Positions 20,092 through 29,849 of a stretch of DNA of 64,000 bases are shown here, in pieces; positions within the stretch are counted from its first letter, which is position 1; each line of letters starts with the position of its first letter. The DNA is from Sediminivirga luteola (GTDB taxonomy: Bacteria > Actinomycetota > Actinomycetes > Actinomycetales > Brevibacteriaceae). Below the pieces are notes generated by a model that searched no databases, was not told the DNA's origin, and was given only the letters and a program-made list of their open reading frames with translations. The position numbers and the translations under genes were made by a program. The DNA lies in contig NZ_BMFY01000003.1 of the NCBI RefSeq assembly GCF_014639315.1, positions 124,001-188,000 of the forward strand, written 5' to 3'.

Positions 20092-21006
20092 ATGGGAGCA
20101 CAGCAGAGGGTCTTCCGGCAGAAGATCCGCTCCACCCAGTCGCTACGGAAGATTTTCAAGGCGATGGAGCTCATCGCCGCCTCGCGGATCCAGAAGGCCA
20201 TCGGTCGGGTGCGGGCTGCCGGACCGTACTCCTCGGCCCTCACCCGTGCGGTGTCCGCCGTGGCCACGCACTCGGACGTGGAGCACACGCTGACCTCGGA
20301 GCCGGAGACCATCCGGCGCTCGGCAGTGGTCGTGATCTCCGCGGACTCCGGGTTCGCCGGCGCCTACGCCTCCAATGTCGTCCGCGAGGCGGAGGAACTG
20401 GTGTCGCTGCTGCGGGAGTCCGGCAAGGAGCCGGTGCTGTACGCGGTCGGCCGCAAGGCCGTCACGTACTACACCTTCCGCGAGCGGGCGCTGAAGAACA
20501 GCTGGGAGGGTTTCAGCGAGACGCCCACCCCCGAGGATGCGCGCCGAATCGGCGAGGCACTGCTGGCGGACTTCGGCACCGACGCGGACGACGGCGGCAT
20601 CGACGAGATCTACCTCGTCTACACCCGGTTCGTGAACACCGTGACGCAGCGGCCGGAGTACCTCCGCCTGCTCCCGCTGGAGATCGTCGACGAGGAGGAG
20701 GCGGAGTCGGCCCCGCAGATCGAGGCCTTCCCGCTCTACGAGTTCGAGCCGGACCCGGAGTCCGTGCTGGACGCCCTGCTACCGCGCTACGTCGACTCCC
20801 GGATCTTCACCGCCCTGCTGGGTGCGGCCGCCTCCTACCAGGCGGCCAAGCAGACCGCGATGAAGACCGCGACCGACAACGCGGACGATCTGATCAAGCG
20901 CTACACGCGCCTGGCAAACACGGCGCGCCAGGCTGAGATCACCCAGGAACTGACAGAGATCGTCGGCGGCGCCGATGCTCTGGCCGCATCGGCGAGCGCC
21001 GACTAG
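20092..21006 (+). CDS. atpG: F1Fo ATP synthase subunit gamma
   Basis: The central rotating shaft of F1, 304 aa. The N-terminal helix is [20 protein letters not shown] with the following [11 protein letters not shown]. The C-terminal helix contains [20 protein letters not shown] and the tail [19 protein letters not shown], which matches the gamma signature. It is encoded 21 nt after atpA and 48 nt before atpD. Confidence 0.97.
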   Translation: MGAQQRVFRQKIRSTQSLRKIFKAMELIAASRIQKAIGRVRAAGPYSSALTRAVSAVATHSDVEHTLTSEPETIRRSAVVVISADSGFAGAYASNVVREAEELVSLLRESGKEPVLYAVGRKAVTYYTFRERALKNSWEGFSETPTPEDARRIGEALLADFGTDADDGGIDEIYLVYTRFVNTVTQRPEYLRLLPLEIVDEEEAESAPQIEAFPLYEFEPDPESVLDALLPRYVDSRIFTALLGAAASYQAAKQTAMKTATDNADDLIKRYTRLANTARQAEITQELTEIVGGADALAASASAD

Positions 21007-22509
<1,503 letters not shown>

Positions 22510-22512
22510 TCC

Positions 22513-22779
22513 ATGGCTGAGAACCTGCTCCAGGTGGAGGTTGTCGCCGCCGACGCCGAGGTGTGGTCGGGCCAGGCCCGCCGGGTCGTCGCCCGCACCT
22601 CGGAGGGCGAGATCGGCATCCTTCCCAGGCATGAGCCGGTGCTCGGCGTGATCGCCGGCGGCGAGGTGCGTATCATCACCTCAGAGGGCGAGGAGATCAG
22701 GGCGAACGCCGACGGCGGCTTCCTGTCCGTCGATCAAGACCACGTCGCGATCGTCGCGGACCGGGCCCAGCTGGTCTGA
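22513..22779 (+). CDS. atpC: F1Fo ATP synthase subunit epsilon (short form)
   Basis: The gamma-bound subunit of the central stalk, only 88 aa. It contains the N-terminal beta-sandwich (LQVEVVAADAEVWSGQA, SEGEIGILPRHEPVLGVI, GGFLSVDQDHVAIVAD) and stops before the two C-terminal helices that inhibit ATP hydrolysis in E. coli epsilon (about 139 aa). Short forms are known in actinobacteria. ATG 22513 is three bases after the atpD stop. Confidence 0.95.
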   Translation: MAENLLQVEVVAADAEVWSGQARRVVARTSEGEIGILPRHEPVLGVIAGGEVRIITSEGEEIRANADGGFLSVDQDHVAIVADRAQLV

Positions 22780-22828
22780 GCGCCCTCACGCGGTCCGTTC
22801 ACGCACGTCCATACGGGGTGGCCAAGCA

Positions 22829-23284
22829 TTGACAGCATTCGTGATCGTGCTCCTGTCAGTGCTTGGCCTCGCTGTTTTACTGGTCACGGTGTTCGTCTTC
22901 CGCAGGCGCAACCTCGCCCGCTCGGCCAGCAGCTTCGACTGCTCGCTGCTGGTGGGCGAGGGGCACATCGCGGCGCGCCGCCGGCACTGGCGGCTCGGGG
23001 TCGCGGTCTACGCGGAGAACTCCCTGGACTGGTACCCGGTGTTCTCACTCGGCCGGCGCCCGGCGCACACGTTCCCGCGGCAGGCCCTGGAGATCACCGG
23101 GCGGCGAGAGCCGGACGAGGAGGAACGCTACGCGACGCTCCCGGAGTCGGTGATCGTCGACGTGGCCTTCCGGGGCGCCGGCACGGTCCATCTGGCGATG
23201 GCTGCCGATGCCTGCACGGGACTGTCCTCGTGGCTGGAAGCGGCGCCACCGGGGCATAACGATCGGATGGGCCGCTTCACCTAG
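22829..23284 (+). CDS. DUF2550 membrane protein
   Basis: A 151-aa protein with one N-terminal transmembrane helix (about residues 3-25, AFVIVLLSVLGLAVLLVTVF) followed by RRR and a cytoplasmic beta-rich domain (SFDCSLLVGEG, WRLGVAVYAENSLDWYPVFS). This is the DUF2550 family, regularly found between atpC and murA in actinobacteria. Its function is unknown. The start is TTG 22829, with GGGGTGG upstream; a GTG at 22841 is an alternative. Confidence 0.85.
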   Translation: MTAFVIVLLSVLGLAVLLVTVFVFRRRNLARSASSFDCSLLVGEGHIAARRRHWRLGVAVYAENSLDWYPVFSLGRRPAHTFPRQALEITGRREPDEEERYATLPESVIVDVAFRGAGTVHLAMAADACTGLSSWLEAAPPGHNDRMGRFT

Positions 23285-23338
23285 CGGTACCGGGCAGACC
23301 GGCCCGGGGAGATATCGGGCAGACACTGTGGAGGCACT

Positions 23339-24670
23339 GTGGAGGCATTCCGGATCCAGGGCGGTGACCGCCTTAAGGGGACCGTCTCGGTCCCGGGCGC
23401 CAAGAACAGCGTGCTCAAGCTGATGGCCGCGGCGCTGCTGGCCGAGGGCACCACCGTGCTGCGCAACGTCCCGGAGATCCTGGACGTGCGCATCATGTGC
23501 GAGCTGCTGCGCCGGCTCGGCTGCGGCATCGACTACGACCCGGCCGCCGGACGGGTGGCCATCGACGTCCCCGCCGAGATCGGCCACCGCGCCGACTACG
23601 AGCTGGTGCGCGCCATGCGCGCTTCGATCTGCGTGCTGGGGCCGCTGACCACGCGGCTGGGCGCCGCCCACGTGGCCCTTCCCGGCGGCGATGCGATCGG
23701 GTCCCGCGGCCTGGACATGCATCAGGCGGGGCTGGAGGCGCTGGGCGCCACCGTGCGGCTGGATCACGGCTACTTCATCGCCGAGGCGCCGGAGGGGCTG
23801 CGCGGCACGGAAGTCCGCCTGGAGTTCCCCTCCGTCGGCGCGACCGAGAACCTGCTGATGGCAGCGACCCTTGCTCGGGGCACTACCGTGATCGACAACG
23901 TCGCGCGCGAACCCGAGATCGTCGACCTGTGCACGATGCTTGCCCGGATGGGCGCTCGCATCGAGGGGATCGGCTCCTCCACTCTCAGCGTCACCGGCGT
24001 CGAACGGCTGTCCGCCGTGGAGCACCGGGTGGTGGGGGACCGCATCGTCGCGGGCACCTGGGCGTTCGCGGCAGCCGTGACCGGCGGCGATGTGACCGTG
24101 GAGGGCGTCGACCCGGCCATCATGACCACCGTCCTGGAGAAGCTGGAGCTGGCCGGCTGCCGGATCAGCACCGGCGAGGGCGAGACGTTCCGCGTCGAGG
24201 GACCTGAGCGGCCCCACGCGATCCGTGTCGCGACCCTGCCGTACCCGGGTTTCCCGACGGATCTGCAGCCGTTCGTGGTGACGCTCAACGCCGTCTCGGA
24301 CGGCCTGGGCATGCTGACGGAGAACCTGTTCGAGGCGCGCTGGCGGTTCGTCCGCGAGCTGGCCCGCCTCGGTGCGCAGGTGAGCATCGACGGCAGGCAC
24401 GCCGTCATCACCGGCGTGGGGGAGCTCTCCGGGGCACCGGTGGAGGCCAGCGACATCCGCGCCGGCGCTGCCCTGGTCATCGCCGGCATCGTGGCCTCAG
24501 GCATCACCGAGGTGACCGGCGTGGACCACATCGACCGGGGCTATGAACGGTTCGCCGAGCGGTTGCGCGCCCTGGGCGCCCGGATCGAGCGGGTGGCCTA
24601 CGAACAGCGGTCCCTGGAGGAACTGGCGGACCTGGCAGACGGCGGCGGCCGGGAGGGCACGTCGTCGTGA
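23339..24670 (+). CDS. murA: UDP-N-acetylglucosamine 1-carboxyvinyltransferase
   Basis: Transfers enolpyruvate from PEP to UDP-GlcNAc, the first committed step of peptidoglycan synthesis. It is 443 aa with two EPSP-synthase-like domains. The [15 protein letters not shown] motif is at about residue 19. The active-site loop reads [13 protein letters not shown], with Asp118 where E. coli has Cys115, the fosfomycin target. The Asp form is known from Mycobacterium tuberculosis and predicts intrinsic fosfomycin resistance. The start is GTG 23339, inside a duplicated ACTGTGGAGGCA sequence. Confidence 0.96.
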   Translation: MEAFRIQGGDRLKGTVSVPGAKNSVLKLMAAALLAEGTTVLRNVPEILDVRIMCELLRRLGCGIDYDPAAGRVAIDVPAEIGHRADYELVRAMRASICVLGPLTTRLGAAHVALPGGDAIGSRGLDMHQAGLEALGATVRLDHGYFIAEAPEGLRGTEVRLEFPSVGATENLLMAATLARGTTVIDNVAREPEIVDLCTMLARMGARIEGIGSSTLSVTGVERLSAVEHRVVGDRIVAGTWAFAAAVTGGDVTVEGVDPAIMTTVLEKLELAGCRISTGEGETFRVEGPERPHAIRVATLPYPGFPTDLQPFVVTLNAVSDGLGMLTENLFEARWRFVRELARLGAQVSIDGRHAVITGVGELSGAPVEASDIRAGAALVIAGIVASGITEVTGVDHIDRGYERFAERLRALGARIERVAYEQRSLEELADLADGGGREGTSS

Positions 24671-24729
24671 CCGGACCGCGGGACGGGTAATGACAACAAG
24701 GTCACTGTCCGCTGCCAGGTTCTCTCCCC

Positions 24730-24735
24730 TAGAAT
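24730..24735 (+). promoter_or_regulatory. Candidate -10 box for the DivIVA-like gene
   Basis: TAGAAT at 24730-24735 lies in the 145-nt gap after murA. Transcription would start near 24742, giving a leader of about 70 nt. No clear -35 is seen 16-18 bases upstream. Confidence 0.4.
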
Positions 24736-24815
24736 GACCTCAACAGGTCACCGCCGCTTCCCATGACGGGCGGTGCGAGAAGCACACACCCGGCGAACCG
24801 ATGGAGAGAGTCACT

Positions 24816-26285
24816 GTGTCAGTAACCGAAGAGTTCCGCACTGCCATGCGCGGCTACGAGAAGTCCGAGGTCGATTCGCGGATCAACCAGCTGCGGGGAG
24901 AGATCCAGGCGCTCAAGAAGTCGCTCACCGACGCGCGCGCGCAGGTGGTCGCGGCCGACCGGGCGAAACTCCAGGTCGCCGGGGAGCTCTCCGAGGCGAG
25001 ACAGAAGCTCAAGAAGCTCTCCAGCAACGAGAAGGACCGGGGCGCGCCGGGCTCACGCATCGATCACCTGCTCAAGATCGCGGAGGCACAGGCGCGGGAG
25101 ACGCTCTCCCAGGCCACGTCCGACGCCGAGACGATCCGGAACAACGCGCGGGCCGAGGCCGCCCAGCAGCGTTCGGAGGCGCAGAACGAGTGCCACGAGC
25201 TGCTCAACTCGGCTCGCTCGGAAGCCGACGCCATCAAGTCCTCGGCGGAACTGCGTGCCCGGGAAGCGGTGGCCGCCGCGGAGAAGCGGGCCAAGGAGAT
25301 CCGCGAGACCGCCGAGCGGGAGGCCGCGCAGGCCACTACCGGCGCCGAGGCGCAGGCCAAGGAGACCCTGGAGTCCGCTGAGCGCGAAGCCGCGCAGACC
25401 ACCGCCCGCGCCGAGGCCGAGGCAGCCAAGATCATCGGCGACGCCAAGAAGCAGGCCGAGGAGATCCTCAGCGCCGCGAAACAGCGCGAAGAGGAGCTGC
25501 GCAAGGCCGCCGACGCTCAGGACGTGGAACTGGCGGAGAAGCGCCGGGTCTCGGAGGAGGAGCTCAAGGCGGCGCACGACGAGGCGGTCGCGAAGAACCG
25601 CGAGCTGGTGGAGCAGGCGCAGGCCCGTGCCCAGAAGGCCGACGCCGAGGCGCAGGAAGCGGCCAAGCGCGCCGAGACCCTGCACGAGGAGGCCGTGGCC
25701 AAGGCCGACGAGATCATCGAGGACGGCCGGAAGCGGGCCCAGGAGATCATCACCGAGGCGCGCCGCACGGCTGAGGCGTCGATCGAGGAGGCCCGCGCCG
25801 AGGCTCGCCGCAACATCGCCGAGGCGCAGGCGCAGGTGGAGCTGCTGACGAACCAGCGCAAGACGATCACCGCGCAGCTGGACCAGCTGCGCAGCATGTT
25901 CGTCGCCCCGGCGAACCTGCTTGCCCAGTCCGCCGGCGATGCCGGGGACCAGGTGGACGAGGACGAGTCCGGCAGCCAGGAGACCCAGCGGATCGAGCTG
26001 GAGGACCTGGAGGACGACGACCTCCCGGAGGCCGAGGGCGAAGCCGGGACACCGGAGGACGACCAGCCCGCCGAGCAGGCCGAGGCGGACGAGGAACCTG
26101 CTGCCGAGGCTGTGGAACCGGCGGAGGACGTGGAAGAGGCCGAGCCGGGGGAGGATACTGCCGGCGAGGCCGATGGGTCCGAGGAGGCCGAGCCGGCTGA
26201 GGAGCAGGACGATGAGCCGACTCAGGAGCTCACGCCGCCTCAGCCGGGCCGTGCTCCGCGGCTGACGGCCGACAAGAAGGGCTGA
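24816..26285 (+). CDS. DivIVA-like coiled-coil protein with acidic C-terminal tail
   Basis: A 489-aa cytoplasmic protein. The N-terminus FRTAMRGYEKSEVDSRINQL resembles the DivIVA/Wag31 membrane-curvature domain (GY..EVD). Residues about 35-370 are an unbroken Ala/Glu/Arg/Lys-rich coiled coil, similar in style to polar scaffold proteins such as FilP, Scy and DivIVA. From about residue 385 to the end it is very acidic and Pro/Glu-rich (LEDLEDDDLPEAEGEAG), ending in a basic patch. Start GTG 24816 has GGAGAGAG five bases upstream. The location after murA suggests a role in cell-envelope growth, but this is inference. Confidence 0.7.
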   Translation: MSVTEEFRTAMRGYEKSEVDSRINQLRGEIQALKKSLTDARAQVVAADRAKLQVAGELSEARQKLKKLSSNEKDRGAPGSRIDHLLKIAEAQARETLSQATSDAETIRNNARAEAAQQRSEAQNECHELLNSARSEADAIKSSAELRAREAVAAAEKRAKEIRETAEREAAQATTGAEAQAKETLESAEREAAQTTARAEAEAAKIIGDAKKQAEEILSAAKQREEELRKAADAQDVELAEKRRVSEEELKAAHDEAVAKNRELVEQAQARAQKADAEAQEAAKRAETLHEEAVAKADEIIEDGRKRAQEIITEARRTAEASIEEARAEARRNIAEAQAQVELLTNQRKTITAQLDQLRSMFVAPANLLAQSAGDAGDQVDEDESGSQETQRIELEDLEDDDLPEAEGEAGTPEDDQPAEQAEADEEPAAEAVEPAEDVEEAEPGEDTAGEADGSEEAEPAEEQDDEPTQELTPPQPGRAPRLTADKKG

Positions 26286-26323
26286 GCGGCGCCGCTCGCC
26301 TCGAACGGACGCTGACTGAACGG

Positions 26324-26383
26324 CGGCGCTGGTTCACCGACGGCGCTGGTTCACCGACGGCGCTGGTTCACCGACGGCGCTGG
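26324..26383. repeat. 17-bp tandem repeat, three and a half copies
   Basis: CGGCGCTGGTTCACCGA is repeated exactly at 26324-26340, 26341-26357 and 26358-26374, followed by a partial copy to 26383. It covers the 3' end and stop codon of the downstream minus-strand zinc-binding gene. Because 17 is not a multiple of three, each repeat shifts the frame; the gene stops in the first unit it reads. Confidence 0.9.
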
Positions 26384-26679
26384 CGCGAGGCGAAGCACGC
26401 CTTGTGCCAGTGCCGTCTGTTCTCCACCCCGGTCGTCCCGAACGGGCCGTCGTCCAGCCAGGCCACGATATGCGCGCTGGCGGCGCTGACGTCCTGCCGG
26501 CAGCCGGGGCACGTGTAGACGCGGCCTGAATCGTTGGGCCGCACCTCCTGCACGATCCAGCCGCCGTCCGGGGCCTCCTGATAGCGCCGCATCCCGGCCA
26601 GCGACTCCTCCAGCGGTCGGGCTCCGGTGCCCTGGCGCTGCCACTTGCTGGCGCGGCGCGATGACGATGAACGGGGCAT
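26368..26679 (-). CDS. Conserved zinc-binding protein divergent from nucS
   Basis: A 103-aa protein. A putative metal site is formed by CPGC (about residues 57-60), a His in SAHIVAW and WHKAC near the C-terminus. The N-terminus is basic ([15 protein letters not shown]), consistent with nucleic acid contact. It ends in a basic ASRQRRR, with the stop inside a 17-bp tandem repeat. It is separated from nucS by only 41 bp, so the two share a promoter region. I do not know its function; a role with NucS in mismatch repair is speculation from position. Confidence 0.7.
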   Translation of the reverse strand: MPRSSSSRRASKWQRQGTGARPLEESLAGMRRYQEAPDGGWIVQEVRPNDSGRVYTCPGCRQDVSAASAHIVAWLDDGPFGTTGVENRRHWHKACFASRQRRR

Positions 26680-26706
26680 GCGCCGACTTTCTCACAGCCG
26701 TATCGG

Positions 26707-26712
26707 TAGACT
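26707..26712 (+). promoter_or_regulatory. Candidate -10 box for leaderless nucS
   Basis: TAGACT is followed by eight bases and the GTG start at 26721, with no Shine-Dalgarno sequence between. This is the standard layout of a leaderless actinobacterial mRNA. Confidence 0.5.
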
Positions 26713-26720
26713 CTCCTGAC

Positions 26721-27416
26721 GTGCGACTCGTCATTGCCCAGTGCACGGTGGATTACGCCGGCCGCCTCACCGCCCATCTCCCGCTCGCAGAGCGGCTGCT
26801 CATCCTCAAGCAGGACGGCAGCGTCCTGGTCCACTCGGACGGGGGCTCCTACAAGCCGCTGAACTGGATGAGCCCGCCGTGCCGGATGGAGGAGTCCGAG
26901 CCGACTCCCACGCAGGCCGATGCCGGCATCGAACGGATCTGGACCGTCCGGCACACCAAGACGGACGACACCCTGGAGGTGTCGATCTACCGCATCCTGC
27001 ACGACTCCGAACACGACCTGGGCGTGGATCCCGGCCTGGAGAAGGACGGGGTGGAGGCCCACCTGCAGAAGTTGCTCGCCGAGCACATCGAGGTCCTCGG
27101 GCCGGGCTACTCGCTCGTGCGCCGGGAATACATGACCGCCATCGGACCGGTGGACATCCTGGCCAGGGACGCCCAGAACGCGAGCGTCGCGGTGGAGATC
27201 AAGCGCCGCGGGGAGATCGACGGGGTGGAGCAGCTGACCCGTTACCTGGAGCTGATGAACCGCGACCCGCTGCTGGCGCCGGTGCGCGGCGTCTTCGCGG
27301 CGCAGGAGATCAAACCGCAGGCGCGCACCCTCGCCGAGGACCGAGGCATCGAGTGCCTGGTGGTGGACTACGACGCGCTGCGCGGGATGGACGATCCGAG
27401 CACGCGGCTGTTCTGA
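26721..27416 (+). CDS. nucS: Endonuclease NucS/EndoMS (mismatch-specific)
   Basis: A dimeric restriction-like endonuclease that cuts both strands at mismatches and replaces MutS/MutL repair in most actinobacteria and some archaea. It is 231 aa from GTG 26721 ([16 protein letters not shown]), the usual length. The C-terminal nuclease domain carries the D-E-K triad in GPVDILARD and [20 protein letters not shown]. The last residues STRLF match a beta-clamp-binding tail known for the family. It is divergent from a zinc-binding protein gene. Confidence 0.95.
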   Translation: MRLVIAQCTVDYAGRLTAHLPLAERLLILKQDGSVLVHSDGGSYKPLNWMSPPCRMEESEPTPTQADAGIERIWTVRHTKTDDTLEVSIYRILHDSEHDLGVDPGLEKDGVEAHLQKLLAEHIEVLGPGYSLVRREYMTAIGPVDILARDAQNASVAVEIKRRGEIDGVEQLTRYLELMNRDPLLAPVRGVFAAQEIKPQARTLAEDRGIECLVVDYDALRGMDDPSTRLF

Positions 27417-27565
27417 GCCGTGGGAGCGGCGGTCCGCGTCCCGGGGTCCCGTATCGCCGGACCTTGGCTGGCGGTAGGGTGGTGGCTGGAGAAGCCCCGC
27501 CGGCTGGTGCCGGTGCCGGGCCCGTAGGATCCTAAGCAAGCTCTCAACGAGGAGGCAGGAAGATC

Positions 27566-28750
27566 ATGCCTGAAGCCGTCATCGTCTCCGGTGCCCGTAC
27601 GCCGTTCGGCAAGCTGCAGGGAGCCGTGTCCTCGCAGACCGCGGCGGAACTCGGCGCCGTCGCGATCCGGGGTGCCCTGGAGAAGATCAGTCTCGACCCG
27701 GCTGCGGTGGAACACGTCATCATGGGCCAGGTTCTCCAGGCCGGTCTCGGTCAGGGACCGGCCCGGCAGGCCGCGCACCTGGCAGGCATCCCGCTGTCCG
27801 TCCCGGCGATCACGATCAACAAACTGTGCCTGTCCGGCATCAACGCCATCGTCCAGGCGGCGATGCTGGTCCGCGCCGGCGAACATGAGGTCGTCGTCGC
27901 CGGCGGTCAGGAGTCGATGTCGCAGGCGCCGCACCTGCTGCCGAAGTCCCGCGCCGGATTCAAGTACGGCAACGTCACGATGCTCGACCACATGGCCTAC
28001 GACGGTCTGTGGGACTACTTCACCGACCAGGCGATGGGCGCGCTCACCGAGGACGCCAACTCGAACGGCGACGCCTTCGGCCGCCGGGAGCAGGACGAGT
28101 TCGCAGCCGCCTCCCACCAGCGTGCGGCCGCCGCCTGGTCCGAGGGCAGGTTCGCCGACGAGGTCGTGCCGGTGACGGTCCGCACCCGCAAGGGCGAGGT
28201 CACGGTGAGCCAGGATGAGGGCGTCCGCGCCGACACCTCTGCCGAGACGCTGAGCTCGCTGCGGCCGGCGTTCGCCAAGGACGGGCTGATCACGCCGGGC
28301 AACTCCTCGCCGATCTCGGACGGCGCCGCCGCCGTGATCGTGATGTCCAGGGCCAAGGCCGAAGAGCTCGGCCTGACGGTGCTGGCGGAGATCGGGGCGC
28401 ACGGCTGGACCGCCGGCCCGGATTCGACGCTGCAGCACCAGCCCGCCGTGTCGATCGAGACCGCGCTGAACCGCGAGGGCCTCAGCCCGCAGGATCTGGA
28501 CGTCGTGGAGATCAACGAGGCCTTCGCCGCGGTCGGGCTGTCCTCGGCCAAGCAGCTGGGCCTGCCGCACGAGAAGGTCAACGTCAACGGCGGGGCGATC
28601 GCGGTGGGACATCCCATCGGCGCCTCCGGCGCGCGGATCGTGCTGCACCTGGCGCTCGAACTCGGCCGCCGGGGCGGTGGCGTCGGCGCGGCCGCGCTAT
28701 GCGGCGGCGGCGGCCAGGGCGAGGCCCTGGTGCTGCGCGTGCCGAGCTGA
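27566..28750 (+). CDS. Acetyl-CoA C-acetyltransferase (thiolase)
   Basis: A type II thiolase making acetoacetyl-CoA from two acetyl-CoA, or cleaving it. It is 394 aa. The acyl-binding Cys is in [11 protein letters not shown], the catalytic His is in [17 protein letters not shown], and the second Cys is in [19 protein letters not shown] lies upstream of ATG 27566, and a TAGGAT -10-like box lies at about 27526. The 149-nt gap from nucS contains this promoter. A thiamine-binding-type gene follows after 49 nt. Confidence 0.95.
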   Translation: MPEAVIVSGARTPFGKLQGAVSSQTAAELGAVAIRGALEKISLDPAAVEHVIMGQVLQAGLGQGPARQAAHLAGIPLSVPAITINKLCLSGINAIVQAAMLVRAGEHEVVVAGGQESMSQAPHLLPKSRAGFKYGNVTMLDHMAYDGLWDYFTDQAMGALTEDANSNGDAFGRREQDEFAAASHQRAAAAWSEGRFADEVVPVTVRTRKGEVTVSQDEGVRADTSAETLSSLRPAFAKDGLITPGNSSPISDGAAAVIVMSRAKAEELGLTVLAEIGAHGWTAGPDSTLQHQPAVSIETALNREGLSPQDLDVVEINEAFAAVGLSSAKQLGLPHEKVNVNGGAIAVGHPIGASGARIVLHLALELGRRGGGVGAAALCGGGGQGEALVLRVPS

Positions 28751-28799
28751 TCCGCACTCCCCACCAGCGAAGCTGAAGCCGATTTCGAAGGAGCTCGTC

Positions 28800-29117
28800 A
28801 TGCTCGTCGCATTCTCCGTCGCCCCGTCCGGCACCGGCCGCGAGGACGGCTCGGTGCACGATGCCGTCGCCGCCGCCGTGAAGGTGGTCCGCGACTCGGG
28901 CCTGCCGTGCAGGACCTCCGCCATGTTCACGGAGGTCGAGGGGCCCGACTGGGACACCGTCATGGACGTCGTCAAGCGGGCCACCGAGGCCGTGCTGCCG
29001 TTCGGCTCGCGTGTCTCACTCGTCATCAAGGCCGATATCCGCCCCGGCTACGAGGGCGAGCTGGACGGCAAGATCGCCAGGCTCGAGCACGCGCTCGAGG
29101 CCGGCGACGACGCCTGA
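28800..29117 (+). CDS. MTH1187/UPF0045 family thiamine-binding protein
   Basis: A 105-aa single-domain protein with a ferredoxin-like fold: MLVAFSVAPSGTGREDGSVH, then LPCRTSAMFTEVEGPDWDTV and SRVSLVIKADIRPGYEGEL. Members of this family form tetramers and several bind thiamine in the cytoplasm. GAAGGAG is six bases before ATG 28800. It lies in the same direction as the thiolase and is probably co-transcribed. No TPP riboswitch is visible upstream. Confidence 0.82.
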   Translation: MLVAFSVAPSGTGREDGSVHDAVAAAVKVVRDSGLPCRTSAMFTEVEGPDWDTVMDVVKRATEAVLPFGSRVSLVIKADIRPGYEGELDGKIARLEHALEAGDDA

Positions 29118-29129
29118 GCACATCCGGCG

Positions 29130-29615
29130 ATGAGCGACCGGAGCCGTTCAGGCCGGCCGAAGAGCGTCTCCGGTCTGCTCGCCCTCGGGGTGGCAGCGGC
29201 CGCGAACCTGATCGCCGGTTTCGTCGCGCGCGTCTGGCTCGCGGAACAGGGTCAGGAAGACTTCTTCGGGGAGGGCTTCTTCGACGGGCCCCCGCTCCTG
29301 TTCCTGGCGCTCATGCTGGCGATCAGCGGCATCGGGGTGTGCGTCCTGGTGTACAGGTCCGGGAAGGCGCCCGGCGTCGCGTTCAGCCGCAAGCGGTTCG
29401 TCGCCCTCGTCTTCGCCTGGATCGTGCCGCTGAGCATCATCGCGATTCTCGGGCTCGTCGGCATCGACCCCTATGGGCACTGGCAGCTCTCACTGGTGGC
29501 GCTGAGCATTCCGTTCCTGGTGCTCTCCATGATCGTCGCGCTGCCGTTCCTGCCGATCGTGCCCCGGTTGCTGCAGGCGGCCGGAGTGGGCGAGGGCGCG
29601 GAGCGCACCGACTGA
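29130..29615 (+). CDS. Small integral membrane protein of unknown function
   Basis: A 161-aa protein with four predicted transmembrane helices (about residues 14-35, 52-74, 88-110 and 118-145) separated by short charged loops (YRSGKAPGVAFSRKRF). I recognise no family. It follows the thiamine-binding-type gene after 12 nt, so it is probably in the same transcript. It converges with the multidrug exporter gene; the gap to that gene is 234 nt. Confidence 0.75.
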   Translation: MSDRSRSGRPKSVSGLLALGVAAAANLIAGFVARVWLAEQGQEDFFGEGFFDGPPLLFLALMLAISGIGVCVLVYRSGKAPGVAFSRKRFVALVFAWIVPLSIIAILGLVGIDPYGHWQLSLVALSIPFLVLSMIVALPFLPIVPRLLQAAGVGEGAERTD

Positions 29616-29685
29616 GAGGTTCCACGGGTAGCGCACAGTGGGCGGCCGGGGACCTGGGCTCGCGCCGCACCGCGCTGGCGGTGCA

Positions 29686-29763
29686 CAGAACACCACGTAC
29701 ATGACAGAACCACACCGTAGACGGTGGTGTTCTGTCACTACGCGGTTGTTTTGTCACCACGCG
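29686..29763. repeat. Competing inverted repeats and a direct repeat between convergent genes
   Basis: In the 29616-29849 gap, ACGGTGGTGTTCTGTC (29721-29736) can pair with GACAGAACCACACCGT (29703-29718; 14 of 16 matches) or, through GTGGTGTTCTG, with CAGAACACCAC (29686-29696; 11 of 11). A direct repeat follows: TGTCACTACGCG at 29733-29744 and TGTCACCACGCG at 29752-29763. It may be a bidirectional terminator or a decayed mobile-element end. No gene is seen here. Confidence 0.6.
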
Positions 29764-29815
29764 ATCGCTCGCCGGGCGGCGATTCGACTGAGAGCACTGG
29801 CTGAGCGCCAGTGGG

Positions 29816-29842
29816 CCCGGCAGCGCGGATAGCGCTGCCGGG
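29816..29842 (-). terminator. Terminator hairpin of the multidrug exporter gene
   Basis: CCCGGCAGCGC and GCGCTGCCGGG form a perfect 11-bp stem with a 5-nt loop, eight bases past the stop of the minus-strand exporter gene. A second hairpin, CACTGGC/GCCAGTG (29795-29813), follows directly. There is no U-tract. Confidence 0.65.
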
Positions 29843-29849
29843 CACCGCC

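Noticed and set aside
26324-26383. 17-bp repeats considered as a CRISPR array
   Set aside because: The units are directly adjacent, without spacers, and are too short; no cas genes are in the window.
28751-28799. TPP riboswitch before the thiamine-binding-type gene
   Set aside because: Only 49 nt separate it from the thiolase gene, and no CTGAGA-type thi-box core is present.
29638-29832. 64-codon open frame spanning the hairpin array
   Set aside because: It runs through the inverted repeats, has Arg/Ala-rich shadow composition and no ribosome-binding site.
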